Positions 9,301-18,600 of a stretch of 64,000 bases of DNA are shown piece by piece. The stretch comes from Ardenticatenales bacterium (GTDB lineage Bacteria; Chloroflexota; Anaerolineae; Epilineales; Epilineaceae). The stretch is taken from assembly GCA_020853525.1 (NCBI GenBank), contig JADYYS010000044.1, positions 1 to 64,000 of the forward strand, written 5' to 3'. Position 1 is the stretch's first letter, and each line of letters begins with the position of its first letter. A model generated the notes under the pieces. The model saw only the letters and a list, made by a program, of their open reading frames with translations. It made no database searches and was not told the origin of the DNA. The position numbers and the translations under genes were made by a program.

Positions 9301-10975
9301 CGTCGATCTCCGTGACGCGCACGACGGCGTACGGGATCGCCACGCCGTCGACCTCACGCATGACGCGGCCCGTGATCCGGCCGGCATCGCTCACCGCCAG
9401 GACGGCCGCGTAGGCGTCGATCCGGCCGTAGCCACTGTTGTCCGCCCGCGGCTCGGCGCCGAGCGGGCGGGCGGTGCGGGTCAGGACGTCACGGACCTCC
9501 GCCGGCGCCAAACCGGGACGTGCCTGGCGCATGAGCGCCGCGACGCCCGCCACATGCGGCGCCGCCATGCTGGTTCCCGTCAGGCGACCGAAGCCTCCGC
9601 CCGGCACGGTCGAGGTCACGCCGGCGCCGGGCGCCATGACGTCCGGCTTCCACCAGCCCCACTGCGTGCGATCGAACGTGCTGCTGGGCCAGCGCACGTC
9701 GGCCCCCGTCGTCGCACCGACGCCGATCACACCGCGGAACATCGCCGGCGCGCCGAGCGGCCCGCCGTTGCCCGTCGAGGCGACGACGACGACGCCGGCC
9801 GCAAGCAGGCGCTCGATGATGCCGACGAATGCGATCGCCTCGTCCGGATGGATCGTCAGGCTGGCGTTCAGCACGTCCGGCCGCCGATCGCCCAGCTCGA
9901 GCAGCCACTCCAGGCCCTGCAGAACGGGCAGCGCGCTGCAGCGCGTCTCGGCGCATGCCCGGACGGCGATCCAGCGTGCGCCGGGCGCCACCCCGTAGCC
10001 GTCGCCCGCCGTGGCGATTCCGGTCACGTGCGTCCCGTGGCCGACGCCGTCCACCGGAAACAGCGGGCGCGGACTGCACAGGAGGTCGTTCAGCTGGCAC
10101 CACCAGTTGCCGGCATTCGAGGGCACGGGGCTGGCAGCGAGGTAGCCGCGGTAGCGCGACTGCAGCAGCGGGTGGTGATAGTCGACGCCGGAGTCGATCA
10201 CCGCCACCGTGACGCCGGTGCCGTCGATGCCGAGCCGCGCCCAGACTTCGGGGGCGCGGATCCGGGCGAGGTTCCACTCGATGTGTTCGGCCGGGGCGCC
10301 CGCCGTCGACGTCGGATCGATGTCGGCGGCGGTGGCCCGTTCGGCGGCATCGAGCCGTACGTCCCGGGCGGCGACGATCGCCCGGACGCGCGGGGCCGCG
10401 GCCAGGTCGGGCAGAGCTGCGGCGCGCACCTCGGCATGGATCACGTCGGCCGACCAGAGGGGCAGCACCGCCCGTGCCTCGCCGCGCCGCTCGGCGGCGG
10501 CGAGGGCGGCGCGGGCGGGCGCGGCGGCGGTCGCGAAATCCGCCCGCCCTGCCGCCAGCCAAGCATCGACGTCGGCAGCGATGGCCGCCCGGGTTGCGGA
10601 CTCGGTTGCGGCGGGGTCCGTCGCGCCGCTTCGCCTGATCCGGGCAGCCGGGTCACCCGTTGCGTTCGTCGATCCCGTCGCTTTCGATTCGACGACGACG
10701 AACACCTGCTGCCACGCCGACGGCGCCGCCGCCATGCGTCGGGTGAGGTCCGGGGCGATGAAGGCGCGCGGGCCGTCGCCGAAGCGTTGCGGGGCGTCGG
10801 CGAATCCGTGGGGTGCGTCGTCGATCCCGTGCGGCGCTGCCGGTGCACCCGGCGCCGCACGGACGTCACCGGGCGGCGGACCGGCCGCCCGGCCCGCGCC
10901 GAATGCGACGGTCAACGCGAGCGCGGCGAGAGCGCCGGCGCGGCTGCAGCGGGGAACGCGTCGGGCTGCGGTCAT
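6356..10975 (-). CDS. Secreted multidomain subtilisin-like (S8) serine protease
   Basis: A 1539-residue exported protease. A signal peptide (about residues 1-31) is followed by a propeptide-like region, then the S8 catalytic domain with Asp261 (VAVIDSGVD), His313 (GHGTHV), oxyanion Asn403 (STGNGG) and Ser469 (GTSMAAPHVAG). Two carboxypeptidase-regulatory-like beta domains follow (ITGRVMREVDGV and LVGRVTDAVSGA). Two ILLVDGD/LLIDGDFD segments resembling class-I amidotransferase or ThuA-like folds come next, and then DUF11-like beta domains (FSVTDTLPSGLRL). The protein ends VLFPVVLRQ plus six residues, the LP-type tail shared by other secreted proteins here. The start is ATG 10975; longer in-frame reading into the cupin gene is low-complexity and rejected. 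It lies 13 bases after the cupin gene, likely the same transcript. Confidence 0.93.
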   Translation of the reverse strand: MTAARRVPRCSRAGALAALALTVAFGAGRAAGPPPGDVRAAPGAPAAPHGIDDAPHGFADAPQRFGDGPRAFIAPDLTRRMAAAPSAWQQVFVVVESKATGSTNATGDPAARIRRSGATDPAATESATRAAIAADVDAWLAAGRADFATAAAPARAALAAAERRGEARAVLPLWSADVIHAEVRAAALPDLAAAPRVRAIVAARDVRLDAAERATAADIDPTSTAGAPAEHIEWNLARIRAPEVWARLGIDGTGVTVAVIDSGVDYHHPLLQSRYRGYLAASPVPSNAGNWWCQLNDLLCSPRPLFPVDGVGHGTHVTGIATAGDGYGVAPGARWIAVRACAETRCSALPVLQGLEWLLELGDRRPDVLNASLTIHPDEAIAFVGIIERLLAAGVVVVASTGNGGPLGAPAMFRGVIGVGATTGADVRWPSSTFDRTQWGWWKPDVMAPGAGVTSTVPGGGFGRLTGTSMAAPHVAGVAALMRQARPGLAPAEVRDVLTRTARPLGAEPRADNSGYGRIDAYAAVLAVSDAGRITGRVMREVDGVAIPYAVVRVTEIDGDPVTRADVDADGRFAIDLRPGSYAVFIDAFGFASRAWRPVEIGADGTHDLGDVGLALELPRGQLVGRVTDAVSGAPISGTLELVGVPFSVPVDELGFFAVQLPARTYRVRLAIFGHRVLVDEAVKVVAGAPVERNYALQPAPRILLVDGDAWAFTNALGYHRRSLDALGYLYHVHEVTREAVGAGAPGGPPDAALLGRYDVVIWSSPTTGPAFVRGAAALSTYLEGGGRLLLTGQDAACIDGGMENARGPCLANSRPHPYLKDKLHVRAVADAALSRAVNGVDGSPLAGLALTLNGGDSLDNQFTPDVLGILDDLTTEAVLRYGDGGVAGALVHRCSPWRALILGFGFEGVRDAASRNALMGRALDVLVSPPPQDGLHVTADVLERVQPPGGTATFTVTLANTGLVTRAFDLAIDTAAPGEPASWPAEVRTAGLTDPLSQTLALPSCRATSFAVQIHVPAGTERGGRGGAALRIRAVGGTAEVRLPLTARTPAPVLLIDGDFDRQSEGRYQDALDALGVPYDRWELGFLKPRPTLPTSATLAAYPAVILFAGHDFRPKGNLPPEGQALLADYLEGGGRLMFVSEDYLYARGSEPYRAGLYFHQRYLGVQTWADNAGGAYQGPFIGQPPSTLGGIGPCELFYQEARSDGSDALVPAPGAVPALRSATAEVIATQLANRGFKTLFLAFDFGQLQPGACPGQVIGAALDWFHPLSPSAVKVLDADGRPSARRTFGSGEVMPFELSLQNEGPRALEAVDARWTFPPGADVVSDALPFGWHLEPDGRTVRWNGRVAPDAAVRAKVSARLADGLDAGAVLSTTVLLRAEGLTLTRRLPWRVNAADLSGSAKSVEDPNRLYAFDDTIGFYINLTNSGTRDAARFSVTDTLPSGLRLVEGSWRTVGGAVGGTVTGDVANGRLLWQGALPVDGVATLRYRARVLSRVGGPLRNRAVVTADDGARELTATAWARPYVLFPVVLRQRNVDP

Positions 10976-10988
10976 GGCCGGGTGCGTG

Positions 10989-11903
10989 TCAACCGGGCCC
11001 GGAGCGATCGTCGGGCTCGGCGGGGGCGTTGCCGTCATCGGGGGTGTCGATGTTGTCTCGCGATTCGGCGGCGTCGGGGGTATCGGCCGCGTCCGTCTTG
11101 TCGACGGCATCGATGGCATCCACTCCGCTCGAGGCGTCGACGGCATCGACTGCGCTCGCGGCATCGACGGCGTCCGGCGGCATGGCGTCGGCGCGGATGG
11201 CGGCGCGGGGGAGCGGGGCGCCCTGGCGGGCGATGACGAGGACCGTTGCGCCGCGCTCGGAGGCCATCCGGATGCGCCGGCCGGCGGGCACGACGAGGAG
11301 CTGGCTGCCGACGATCGTGTCCGGCTCCGCGCCGTCGGCGCCGTCGGCGCTGTCGACGCTTTCGGCACCGACGTCGAGGATGCCGCGGAAGACGAGGACG
11401 AGCAACGAGCCCGGCGGCGAAACGAACGGTTGACTCGGCCCGGTCAGGCGCGCCGCCGAGGCAACGTAGCCGCCGACGCGGCCGAGGCGCAGCCAGTCGT
11501 ACGCGGCGTTCGACCGGACGCGTGCCGCAAACTCGGTGCGGCTGGCGAGCTCGCGGTCGGTGGTCGGGGCGCCGTGGTAGCCGTTGGCGTTGAACGGCCT
11601 GTCGCGCTCCTGGCACAGGACGGCGATCGACCGCATGCCCGACCACCACGCCATCGTGATGCTGCTCGGGATGTTCGCCACATCGCCCTCGTTGGCGATG
11701 ACGCGCTGCGTGTTGCCCTGGATCGTCACGTGGCCCTCGAGGACGATGAGGAGCTCGTCGCGCTGGGCGCTGCGCTGCCATTTCTTCGACCCGCCGCACA
11801 CGACGAGCGACGCCTCGATCGCACCGAACGACACGAGCGGCACGGGCCGATAGGGCGTGGCGATGGACTCGGCGATCGCGGCCAGGTCAAGCTTTTGGAG
11901 CAC
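10989..11903 (-). CDS. Cupin-fold protein with acidic low-complexity tail
   Basis: A 304-residue cytoplasmic protein starting at GTG 11903, preceded by a strong purine-rich ribosome site (GGGGAGGGA). Residues about 40-100 fit a cupin barrel: LLIVLEGHVTIQGN followed by EGDVANIPSS. A second, weaker beta region (LLVLVFRGILDVG) follows. The last 80 residues are a repetitive Asp/Ala/Val run (AVDAVDASSGVDAIDAVD) with no predicted fold. The usual cupin metal histidines are not obvious, so catalysis is doubtful. A sensory or binding role is possible. The gene is probably the first of a two-gene unit with the S8 protease. Confidence 0.75.
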   Translation of the reverse strand: MLQKLDLAAIAESIATPYRPVPLVSFGAIEASLVVCGGSKKWQRSAQRDELLIVLEGHVTIQGNTQRVIANEGDVANIPSSITMAWWSGMRSIAVLCQERDRPFNANGYHGAPTTDRELASRTEFAARVRSNAAYDWLRLGRVGGYVASAARLTGPSQPFVSPPGSLLVLVFRGILDVGAESVDSADGADGAEPDTIVGSQLLVVPAGRRIRMASERGATVLVIARQGAPLPRAAIRADAMPPDAVDAASAVDAVDASSGVDAIDAVDKTDAADTPDAAESRDNIDTPDDGNAPAEPDDRSGPG

Positions 11904-11950
11904 GATGGCGGGGTCCCTCCCCTCGATCGACGATCGCGCCGACGGCGTCG

Positions 11951-11956
11951 ATTATA
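11951..11956 (-). promoter_or_regulatory. -10 box upstream of the cupin gene
   Basis: A perfect TATAAT on the minus strand sits 47 bases before the GTG start. The -35 position is poor (ATGCCC at spacing 17). It would drive the cupin gene and the protease behind it. Confidence 0.5.
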
Positions 11957-12007
11957 GAGGCGGGGGCGGGCCGGGCATAACGGGTATCCGTCGGTCCCGG
12001 GAGCCCG

Positions 12008-13069
12008 CTATCCCGCGCCCACCCGCCGCAACGCCCCGACCACCCGCCCGACCTCGATCGTCCGCACGCATGGATGGTCGGCGGGGTCGGGCCAGTCCAA
12101 CCGGCCGCACGGGGCGCAGACCAGGCCGCCGGCGACGACGGCGTGGCGCTCGGCGGCACCCCACGGGCCGAAGCGCGCCGCGTCGGCCGGGCCGAACAGG
12201 TGAACCGTCGGCGTCCCGACCGCAACCGCCAGGTGCAGCGGCCCGCTGTCCGGCCCGGCGACCGCGCGGCAACGGGCGAAGACGGCGGCCAGCGTCGGAA
12301 TGTCGGTGCGGCCCGCGAGGTCGATGACGGGCCGGCCGAGCGCCGCCGCCACCTCGGCGACGAGCGTCGCCTCGTCCGGGCCGCCGGTGAGCACGACGGG
12401 CTCGTCCGGCGCCGTCACCGCCCGCACGGCGGCGCCCCACGACGCCGGTGTCCAGCGCTTGATCGGCGAACCGGAGCCGGGGTGGATGGCCAGGGGCGCG
12501 CGGGGGGCGGCGGATCCCAGCAGAACGGCGGCCCGAGCGTGGTCGTCGTCCGTCAGGCGGAAGGACATCGGGTGGGCGGCGGGTGATGGAGATGCTGTGT
12601 CGATGAGCGCAACGCCCGCCGCCGCCACATGGGCCGGCCGGCGCGCGGCGGGCAGGCGGTGCGTGAGGACCCACCGGGTGCGCCGTGTGTCATGGCCGGC
12701 GACGATCGGAATGCCGGCGGCGCGGGCGAGGAGTGCGCTCCAGCGGTCGTCGTCGCGGGCGATGACGGCCGCATCGTAGCGCGGCGACGTCTGGCGCAGC
12801 GCGCGGCCGGCGGTGAACAGGCGGCGGTACGGGTCGAGCAGCGATGCGCGGGGGAGGCGGTCGAAGTACGGGAAGGCGAGCGTCTCGACGTGGTCGACGC
12901 CGGGCAGGCGCGCAGCGACATCGGCGCACCACGGGCCGACGACGAGCGTGACGTCGACCGCGGGCCAGCGGCTTCGGATCTGGGCCAGCATCGGTCCCGC
13001 CAGCAGTACATCGCCCAGATGGTCGGGGCGGAAGACGACGATACGGTCGGGCGGAGGAATGGGTGTCAT
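12008..13069 (-). CDS. Family 9 glycosyltransferase (heptosyltransferase-like)
   Basis: A 353-residue GT-B enzyme of the ADP-heptose:LPS heptosyltransferase family. Landmarks: N-terminal RIVVFRPDHLGDVLLAGPML, mid-protein LAIHPGSGSPIKRWTPASW, VVLTGGPDE, and the donor-site segment VAGPDSGPLHLAVAVGTPTVHLFGP. A late cysteine pair (VCAPCGRLDW) also occurs in many GT9 proteins. It is the last gene of a minus-strand glycosyltransferase run. Members outside Gram-negative LPS producers act on other surface glycans, so the acceptor is open. A 104-base gap separates it from the cupin transcription unit. Confidence 0.94.
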   Translation of the reverse strand: MTPIPPPDRIVVFRPDHLGDVLLAGPMLAQIRSRWPAVDVTLVVGPWCADVAARLPGVDHVETLAFPYFDRLPRASLLDPYRRLFTAGRALRQTSPRYDAAVIARDDDRWSALLARAAGIPIVAGHDTRRTRWVLTHRLPAARRPAHVAAAGVALIDTASPSPAAHPMSFRLTDDDHARAAVLLGSAAPRAPLAIHPGSGSPIKRWTPASWGAAVRAVTAPDEPVVLTGGPDEATLVAEVAAALGRPVIDLAGRTDIPTLAAVFARCRAVAGPDSGPLHLAVAVGTPTVHLFGPADAARFGPWGAAERHAVVAGGLVCAPCGRLDWPDPADHPCVRTIEVGRVVGALRRVGAG

Positions 13070-13083
13070 CGCACGGTCCGATT

Positions 13084-13125
13084 CCTCATGACCCGTACAA
13101 CGCTCCTCATGAACCGTACAACGCC
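13084..13125. repeat. Tandem 21-base duplication at the end of a glycosyltransferase gene
   Basis: Two adjacent 21-base copies (13084-13104 and 13105-13125) differ at two positions. Each carries the codons for the last residues and the stop of the GT4 gene, so the second stop is a duplicate outside the gene. Confidence 0.75.
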
Positions 13126-14390
13126 TCGATACCCGGCACCAGCGTCGACCATCGGTAATCCCGCATCACGCGCTCGCGGGCCGCCCTGCCGAGCGCCGTG
13201 CGCTCGGCCGGGTCGGCAGCCAGGCGCAGCACGGCCGCCGCGAGATCGGACGGCGTGTCGGCCACGACCACCTCGCGGCCGGGGACGAGGTCGAGGCCCT
13301 CGACGGCCAGCGACGTCGCAGCGACGGCCTTGCCCATCGCCATCGCCTCGAGCACCTTGAGACGCGTCCCGCCGCCGACACGCAACGGGACGACCACGAC
13401 GCCCGCCGCAGCGAGGTGCGGCCGGACGTCCGGCACGGCCCCGGTGACCTCGATGCCCGTCGTCGCATCGTCCAGTGCCGCGACGCGCGGCGACGGGTCG
13501 CGGCCGACAATGCGCAGGCGGGCGGTCGGGCGGGCAGCGCGGACCCGGCCCCAGACGTCGTGGACGAACCACGCCACACCGTCGACGTTCGGGCGGAAGT
13601 CCATCTTGCCGGTGAACACGCACAGGTCATCGTCCTCCGGCGCGCCCGTCGGCGCATACGCATCCGTATCGATGCCGTTGGGGACGACGGTCAGGCGGGC
13701 GTTCGGGGCCAGCGGTTGGAGCGTAGCGGCGTCCGCGGCGCTGACGGCGACGCAGGCGTCGGCGGCCGCCAAGAGGCGGGCCTCGAAGCGCCGGAGTTTG
13801 GCGGTCTGCAGCCGCGAGTAGAGCGCGGCGGGCCAGCCGGCGAGCCGCCGCGCGTCGGCCCGCCAGGCACGGTCCTGGAGGCGCCACTCGGCGTTGTGGG
13901 CATCGTAGATCAGCCGCGGGCGGCGGCCGTCCAGGGCCAGCGGCGCGAAGGCGAGGGCGTGCCAGCCGTGGCGGGCCATCTCGAGGCCTTCGATTTGGAC
14001 AACGTCATACGGATCGGCGCGCACGTCGGCCAGGTGGGCGACGATGGCCTCGGAGAGGGCGGGCGCGTCCAGGCGGCGGGCGAGGTCGGGATCGCGCGTG
14101 CCGGGCAGGTCCGCCAGGCGGCGGGCGATCGGGCGGGGGGGCGGGGCCGGGACGGTGATCAGCATGGCGCCGAGGGCCTCGATCCGTTCGCGCGCTTCCC
14201 GGTCGCCGTCGCCGTGGCCCGCGCCGTTGCCCGTTCCGTGGCCCTTTCCGCCGCCCACACCGCCCCGGTCGAAGGCGACGACGGTGACGCGGTGGCGCTT
14301 GGCGATCTCGGTGAGGATGCCCCAGTTGCGCATGGAGGTGCCCTGATGAGGCGGCCACGGCACTTGCGGGCAGAGGAGGAGGATGCGCAT
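13107..14390 (-). CDS. Family 4 glycosyltransferase
   Basis: A 427-residue GT-B enzyme, ATG start at 14390. N-terminal LLLCPQVPWPPHQGTSMRN is typical of the sugar-transfer group that includes PEP-CTERM/XrtA-associated GT4 enzymes. The C-terminal donor domain shows VFTGKMDFRPNVDGV, LRIVGRDPSP, VTGAVPDVRPHLAAAGVVVVPLRVGGGTRLKVLEAMAMGKAVAAT, split here only by description, and ends WSTLVPGIEALYGS. A glycine-rich insert (GGVGGGKGHGTGNGAGHG) near residue 45 is low-complexity. The gene lies 12 bases behind the next GT4 gene upstream and belongs to the same run. Confidence 0.93.
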   Translation of the reverse strand: MRILLLCPQVPWPPHQGTSMRNWGILTEIAKRHRVTVVAFDRGGVGGGKGHGTGNGAGHGDGDREARERIEALGAMLITVPAPPPRPIARRLADLPGTRDPDLARRLDAPALSEAIVAHLADVRADPYDVVQIEGLEMARHGWHALAFAPLALDGRRPRLIYDAHNAEWRLQDRAWRADARRLAGWPAALYSRLQTAKLRRFEARLLAAADACVAVSAADAATLQPLAPNARLTVVPNGIDTDAYAPTGAPEDDDLCVFTGKMDFRPNVDGVAWFVHDVWGRVRAARPTARLRIVGRDPSPRVAALDDATTGIEVTGAVPDVRPHLAAAGVVVVPLRVGGGTRLKVLEAMAMGKAVAATSLAVEGLDLVPGREVVVADTPSDLAAAVLRLAADPAERTALGRAARERVMRDYRWSTLVPGIEALYGS

Positions 14391-14402
14391 GGGCTGGGCG
14401 GG

Positions 14403-15662
14403 TCAGCGCCGCTCGCCGGCCACCGCCTCGCGGTAGACATCGAGCGTGGCGCGGGCCATGCGCTCCAACGTGAACCCTTCCGCTCGCGCACGCCCCGCGC
14501 CGGCCATGCAGCGCGCCAGCGCGGCGTCGTCCAGGACGCGGCGGATGGCCTCCGCCCAGGCCGCCGGGTCGTCGGGCGGCACCACGAGCGCGGCGTCGCC
14601 GGTCACTTCGGGCAGGCTGCCGGCGGCGCTGACGACGGTCGGCGTGCCGCACGCCATCGCCTCGACCGGCGTCAGGCCGAAGCCCTCGTCGACCGCCGGG
14701 TGGGCGAGGCAGGCGGCGGTGCGGTAGAGGGCGACGAGGTCGTCGTCCGGCACCCAGCCGAGGAAGCGCAACCGGTCGCCCAGGCCGAGGTCGCGGGCGT
14801 GGTCGGTGATCGCCTCGCTGTGCCAGCCGTCGGCGCCGGCGAGCGCAAGCGTGAGGTCGGTGCGGTCGCGGGCGAGAGCGGCGAAGGCGTCGAGCAGCAC
14901 GCCGACGTTCTTGCGCGGCTCGATCGTGCTGACGAACAGGACGAACGGGCTCGTCAGACCAAGGCGCGCACACGCGGCGCGGTCGGCGTCGGCATCGGCC
15001 GGGCCGTCGGCCGGGCGGAAGCGGTCGTCGACGGCGTTCGGGACGACGCGGATCCGGCGCGGATCGATGCGCGTGAGGGCGGTGAGCTCGCGCGCGGTGT
15101 GGTCGGAGACGGCGATGACGCGTCGGGCGCGGCGGACGGTGCGGTGCACGCGTGCGTAGTAGCGGAGGCTGTCGGCGGTGAGGCGCTCGGGGTGGCGGAG
15201 GAACGCGACGTCATGCACCGTCGCCACGATCGGGCCCAGCCACAGTGTCGGGACGGCCACGTCCGGGCAGTGCAGCAGGCCGCGCGGCGGGCAGCCGGCC
15301 AGCGCGGCGTCGATGGGCAGCGTGAAGGCCTCGAAGCGGTGGTGCGGTGGGGTGCGCAAGTGGCGACGCCGGAAGACGTCGTCGGCGCGGTCGCCCAGCG
15401 TGCCCGGTGCGGACGCGGCGATCACGGCGTCGGAGGGATCGGAGGGATCGGAGGGATCGACGCCCGTCCTCCCCGCACCACCCACTTCACCCGGCCCCCC
15501 CACCGCCCGCCGATGCGCGAGCACCGTCACGCGCCACGCCTCGCGCTCGACCGCCGGCAACGCGGCGATGCCGGCGAGCAGGCGCCGCGTGTGCTCGGCG
15601 ATGCCGCCGCCGCGGTACGCCGCGAGGCGGGCGTCGACGGCGACGGAGCGCGGACGCGCCAA
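14403..15662 (-). CDS. Family 4 glycosyltransferase (mannosyltransferase-like)
   Basis: A 419-residue GT-B enzyme. N-terminal VAVDARLAAYRGGGIAEHTRR and PIVATVHDVAFLRHPE match the GT4 branch of mannosyl- and rhamnosyltransferases. The donor domain shows FVLFVSTIEPRKNVGVLL, LRFLGWVPDDDLVALYR and the catalytic-site HPAVDEGFGLTPVEAMACG (E-x7-E type). Only a TTG (15662), five bases after the upstream protease stop, can serve as start without deleting the conserved VAVDAR strand. A 9-base triplicated unit gives (DPS)3 near residue 70. Likely co-transcribed with the protease upstream and the two glycosyltransferases downstream. Confidence 0.93.
   Translation of the reverse strand: MARPRSVAVDARLAAYRGGGIAEHTRRLLAGIAALPAVEREAWRVTVLAHRRAVGGPGEVGGAGRTGVDPSDPSDPSDAVIAASAPGTLGDRADDVFRRRHLRTPPHHRFEAFTLPIDAALAGCPPRGLLHCPDVAVPTLWLGPIVATVHDVAFLRHPERLTADSLRYYARVHRTVRRARRVIAVSDHTARELTALTRIDPRRIRVVPNAVDDRFRPADGPADADADRAACARLGLTSPFVLFVSTIEPRKNVGVLLDAFAALARDRTDLTLALAGADGWHSEAITDHARDLGLGDRLRFLGWVPDDDLVALYRTAACLAHPAVDEGFGLTPVEAMACGTPTVVSAAGSLPEVTGDAALVVPPDDPAAWAEAIRRVLDDAALARCMAGAGRARAEGFTLERMARATLDVYREAVAGERR
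15432..15458. repeat. Three copies of a 9-base in-frame unit
   Basis: Unit ggagggatc, three exact copies, encodes Asp-Pro-Ser repeats in the GT4 gene. Confidence 0.8.
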
Positions 15663-15667
15663 GGTGC

Positions 15668-18600
15668 CTACGGCGCGCTGCCGAACACGTCGCGGGCCAG
15701 GGCGGCCGGCAGGTAGATGTGCGGCCGCGGCCCCTCCGGCGTCGACGGTCGCGTCGGCACGGGCGTGTTAAAGACGATCGGCGTCGGCGTCGGCTCGGCG
15801 CGGGTGGTCGCGGTGGCGGTCACGGTGGGCGGCGGGGCGACGGAACCGTCCTCGAGGCGCAGGATCTGGATGTCGTCCGGGCCGGGCAGGTTGTGGGTGT
15901 AGACGACCATCACCTTGTCCAGCTTGCCGCCGGCCTTGCGCGTCACCGCCGCGAAGCCCTCGCTGCTGCGGCCGACGTCGACGGACCAGCGGTCGACGCT
16001 GAAGCCGATGTCCTTCTCGTCGAACGTCAGCCGCCCGTCCAGAAGGGCGGCCGACCCGTCGCGCCCCTCGATGAAGCCGTTGTTGGGCATGGCGTCGTAC
16101 GGGTCGCGGATGGACGGGCCGCGCACGTCGTCGAAGCTGGCGTGGTGCCAGAGAACGGCGTTGAACGCCACCGGCGCAGCGTCCGCGAAGCCGAGGTCGG
16201 CGGCGTAGGCGCGCAGGATGATCAGTCGGCTGTCGAGCGTCACCTCGGCGAAGGCGGCCAGCGGCTTGCTGTCGAAGTTCACCAGCGGGAAGCGGAAGCT
16301 GAGCGGCGCGTGGCCGGCGACGTCCATCATCAGCATCCGCTGCGAGCCGTCGACGCGCAGGCCCTGCACCTGGATGCCGAGCTGCGACAGGAACCACGCC
16401 TGGTCGTCGTTGAACAGCATCTTGTCCATCTTCCCGTCGCGGTTCGTGTCGAGGAAGAGGCGAAAGGACGTCTCGAGCGGGATGTCGCGCCGCCGGACCG
16501 TCTGGATGGCGATCTCGACGAGGCGCGCGTTCTGCGGATCCCGCACGATCCGGATGCCGACGTTCTCGAGGTTCATGCCGCCCTCGGTGTTGTCCTGCTC
16601 GTCGACCGCCCAGTGGACGAAGAGCTCGGCCTTGCCCGGCACCGGCGAGGCGTTGATCAGGTTCAGCGGCCCGACGCCCGTCGTCCGGTCGACGATGATC
16701 TTCTCGGGATCGGTCGTGCGGATGTCGCTCACCGGGCGCGGCACGAGGTAGACCGGAACGTGGGCCACGTCGCCGTCGGCCACCACCGCGCCCGCGGCGT
16801 CGATCTCCGTGGCGGTCACATGCGTGTCGGCCTCCGCATCCGTCAGGCCGCGGCTCATGACGTTGTTGCCGCCGTAGGCGCCGTATGGCTTCAGCTTGCT
16901 CGGGTCGACGGTCGTCTTCAGCGTCACGACCTTGGACGAGCGCGCCGGAACGCTGATCATGTTGCGGTCGACCTCGGACGAAACGTAGCTGTACGTGATC
17001 GCGCCGGTGTCGTCGTTGGCGAAGAGGTACGGCGTCGAGAGGCGGTAGCGCTTCGGGGCATCCGTGATGTTGATGATCTTGATCGCCACCGGATCGAGCT
17101 CGCGCGTCGCGGCGAACGCCTTGCGGCCGTAGTTCACCGCGGCGATCGTCCCGGCGCGCACGATGGTGCCGCCGCGGACGGCGCGGAGCACGCTGACGCG
17201 GCCGCTGCCGCTGCGGGCAAGGGCGACCGGGTTCTTGAGGCGGTTGTCGCCCTGGTAGACGATCTCGGTGTAGTTCATCAGCATGGACAGCACGTCCAGC
17301 GCCCCGAGCCCGACCGGGCTGAGCGCCGGGTCCAGCGGCCGGCCCTCGGGCGCAAGACCGTCCTTGCGCAGCCGCTCGATGACGAGCGCCGCGACGCCGC
17401 AGACCATCGGCGTGGCCATCGACGTGCCCGAGATCGTCAGCGGGCCGTCGCCGGTCCCGATCTGCGGCGCGGTGATGTTCGAGCCGGGCGCGGCGATCTC
17501 GGGTTTGAACGCACCGGCGCGGCTCGGGCCGCGGCTCGAGAAGTCCGACACGGTGTCGGCCAGCGTGTCCTTCTGGATGCTGTTCTTGAACGATTCCGAG
17601 AACGTCACCTTGACGGCCGTGCCACGCGCCAGCGCATCGCGCAGCCGCGTGCCGTCGCCGAGCGCGATGCCGAACGACGGGATCTCGACGCGGTCGCCGA
17701 ACTTGCCGGTGTCCGAGTTCGGGCTGAACAGATCGTCGCTGCTGTTGAACAGCAAGGCGCCGGTGGCCCCCTCGGCCTTCGCGCGGCCGATGACCTCGTT
17801 CGTCGAGCACCCGCCGTAGGCGATGAGCGCGATCTTCCCGTTCACGTCGGCCACGCTGGTGTCGCCGGTGCAGCCGCGCCCGAGGAATGCGAGGTCGGCG
17901 GTCAGGCTGCCGACGGCCGCCATCTGCGGCGCGAACGTCGGGTCGGCCTCCAGCGCCTCGATGTCCTGGCTCGCACCGCCGACTTCGGCGACGATCTTGT
18001 CCACGCGCGTGCCGCCGGCGAACGTGCTGGCGACCGAGATGCCGAAGCCCGTGGCGGCCGGCGCGCTCGTGATGAACGCGATGTCGCCGGCGTTGCCCGA
18101 GGCGGAGATGACGGCGACGCCGGCCTCGGCCGCCCGCCGCACGACGTTCTCCTCGGTGGCGACCTCGTACGACCAGTTCGCGCCGAGGCTCATGTTGATC
18201 ACGTCGCACCGCTGAGGGATGCCCGACGGCCGCCGGCCGAGGTTGGCCTCGACGCACCACTCGACGGCCGGGACGATGACGTTCGTGCCGCCGGACGGGC
18301 CGAAGACCTTGAGGGCGATGAGGGTCGCGTCCGGTGCGACGCCGTGCGGGACGCGCGGGTTGCCGGTCATGCCGGCGACGATGCCGCCGACGTGCGTGCC
18401 GTGCATGTGCTGGTCGAGCGGGTCGGCATCCGGCGCCGGAACCCCATTGCCGTAGTTGCCGACGAAGTCCCAGCCGCCGATGACCTTGTTGTTCGGGAAC
18501 GTGCCGGCCTCGATGAAGCTCGGGTCGTTATTGCGGTAGTCGGACACCGTGCCCTTGCCGCCCAGCGAACGGTGCGTGTAGTCGATGCCGGTGTCGATGA

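Noticed and set aside
7172-11236. Very long plus-strand open frame (over 1300 codons) opposite the S8 protease
   Set aside because: It is antisense to a gene with a clear signal peptide and catalytic triad. Its translation is Arg/Ala/Gly-rich without motifs, as expected from high GC at third positions.
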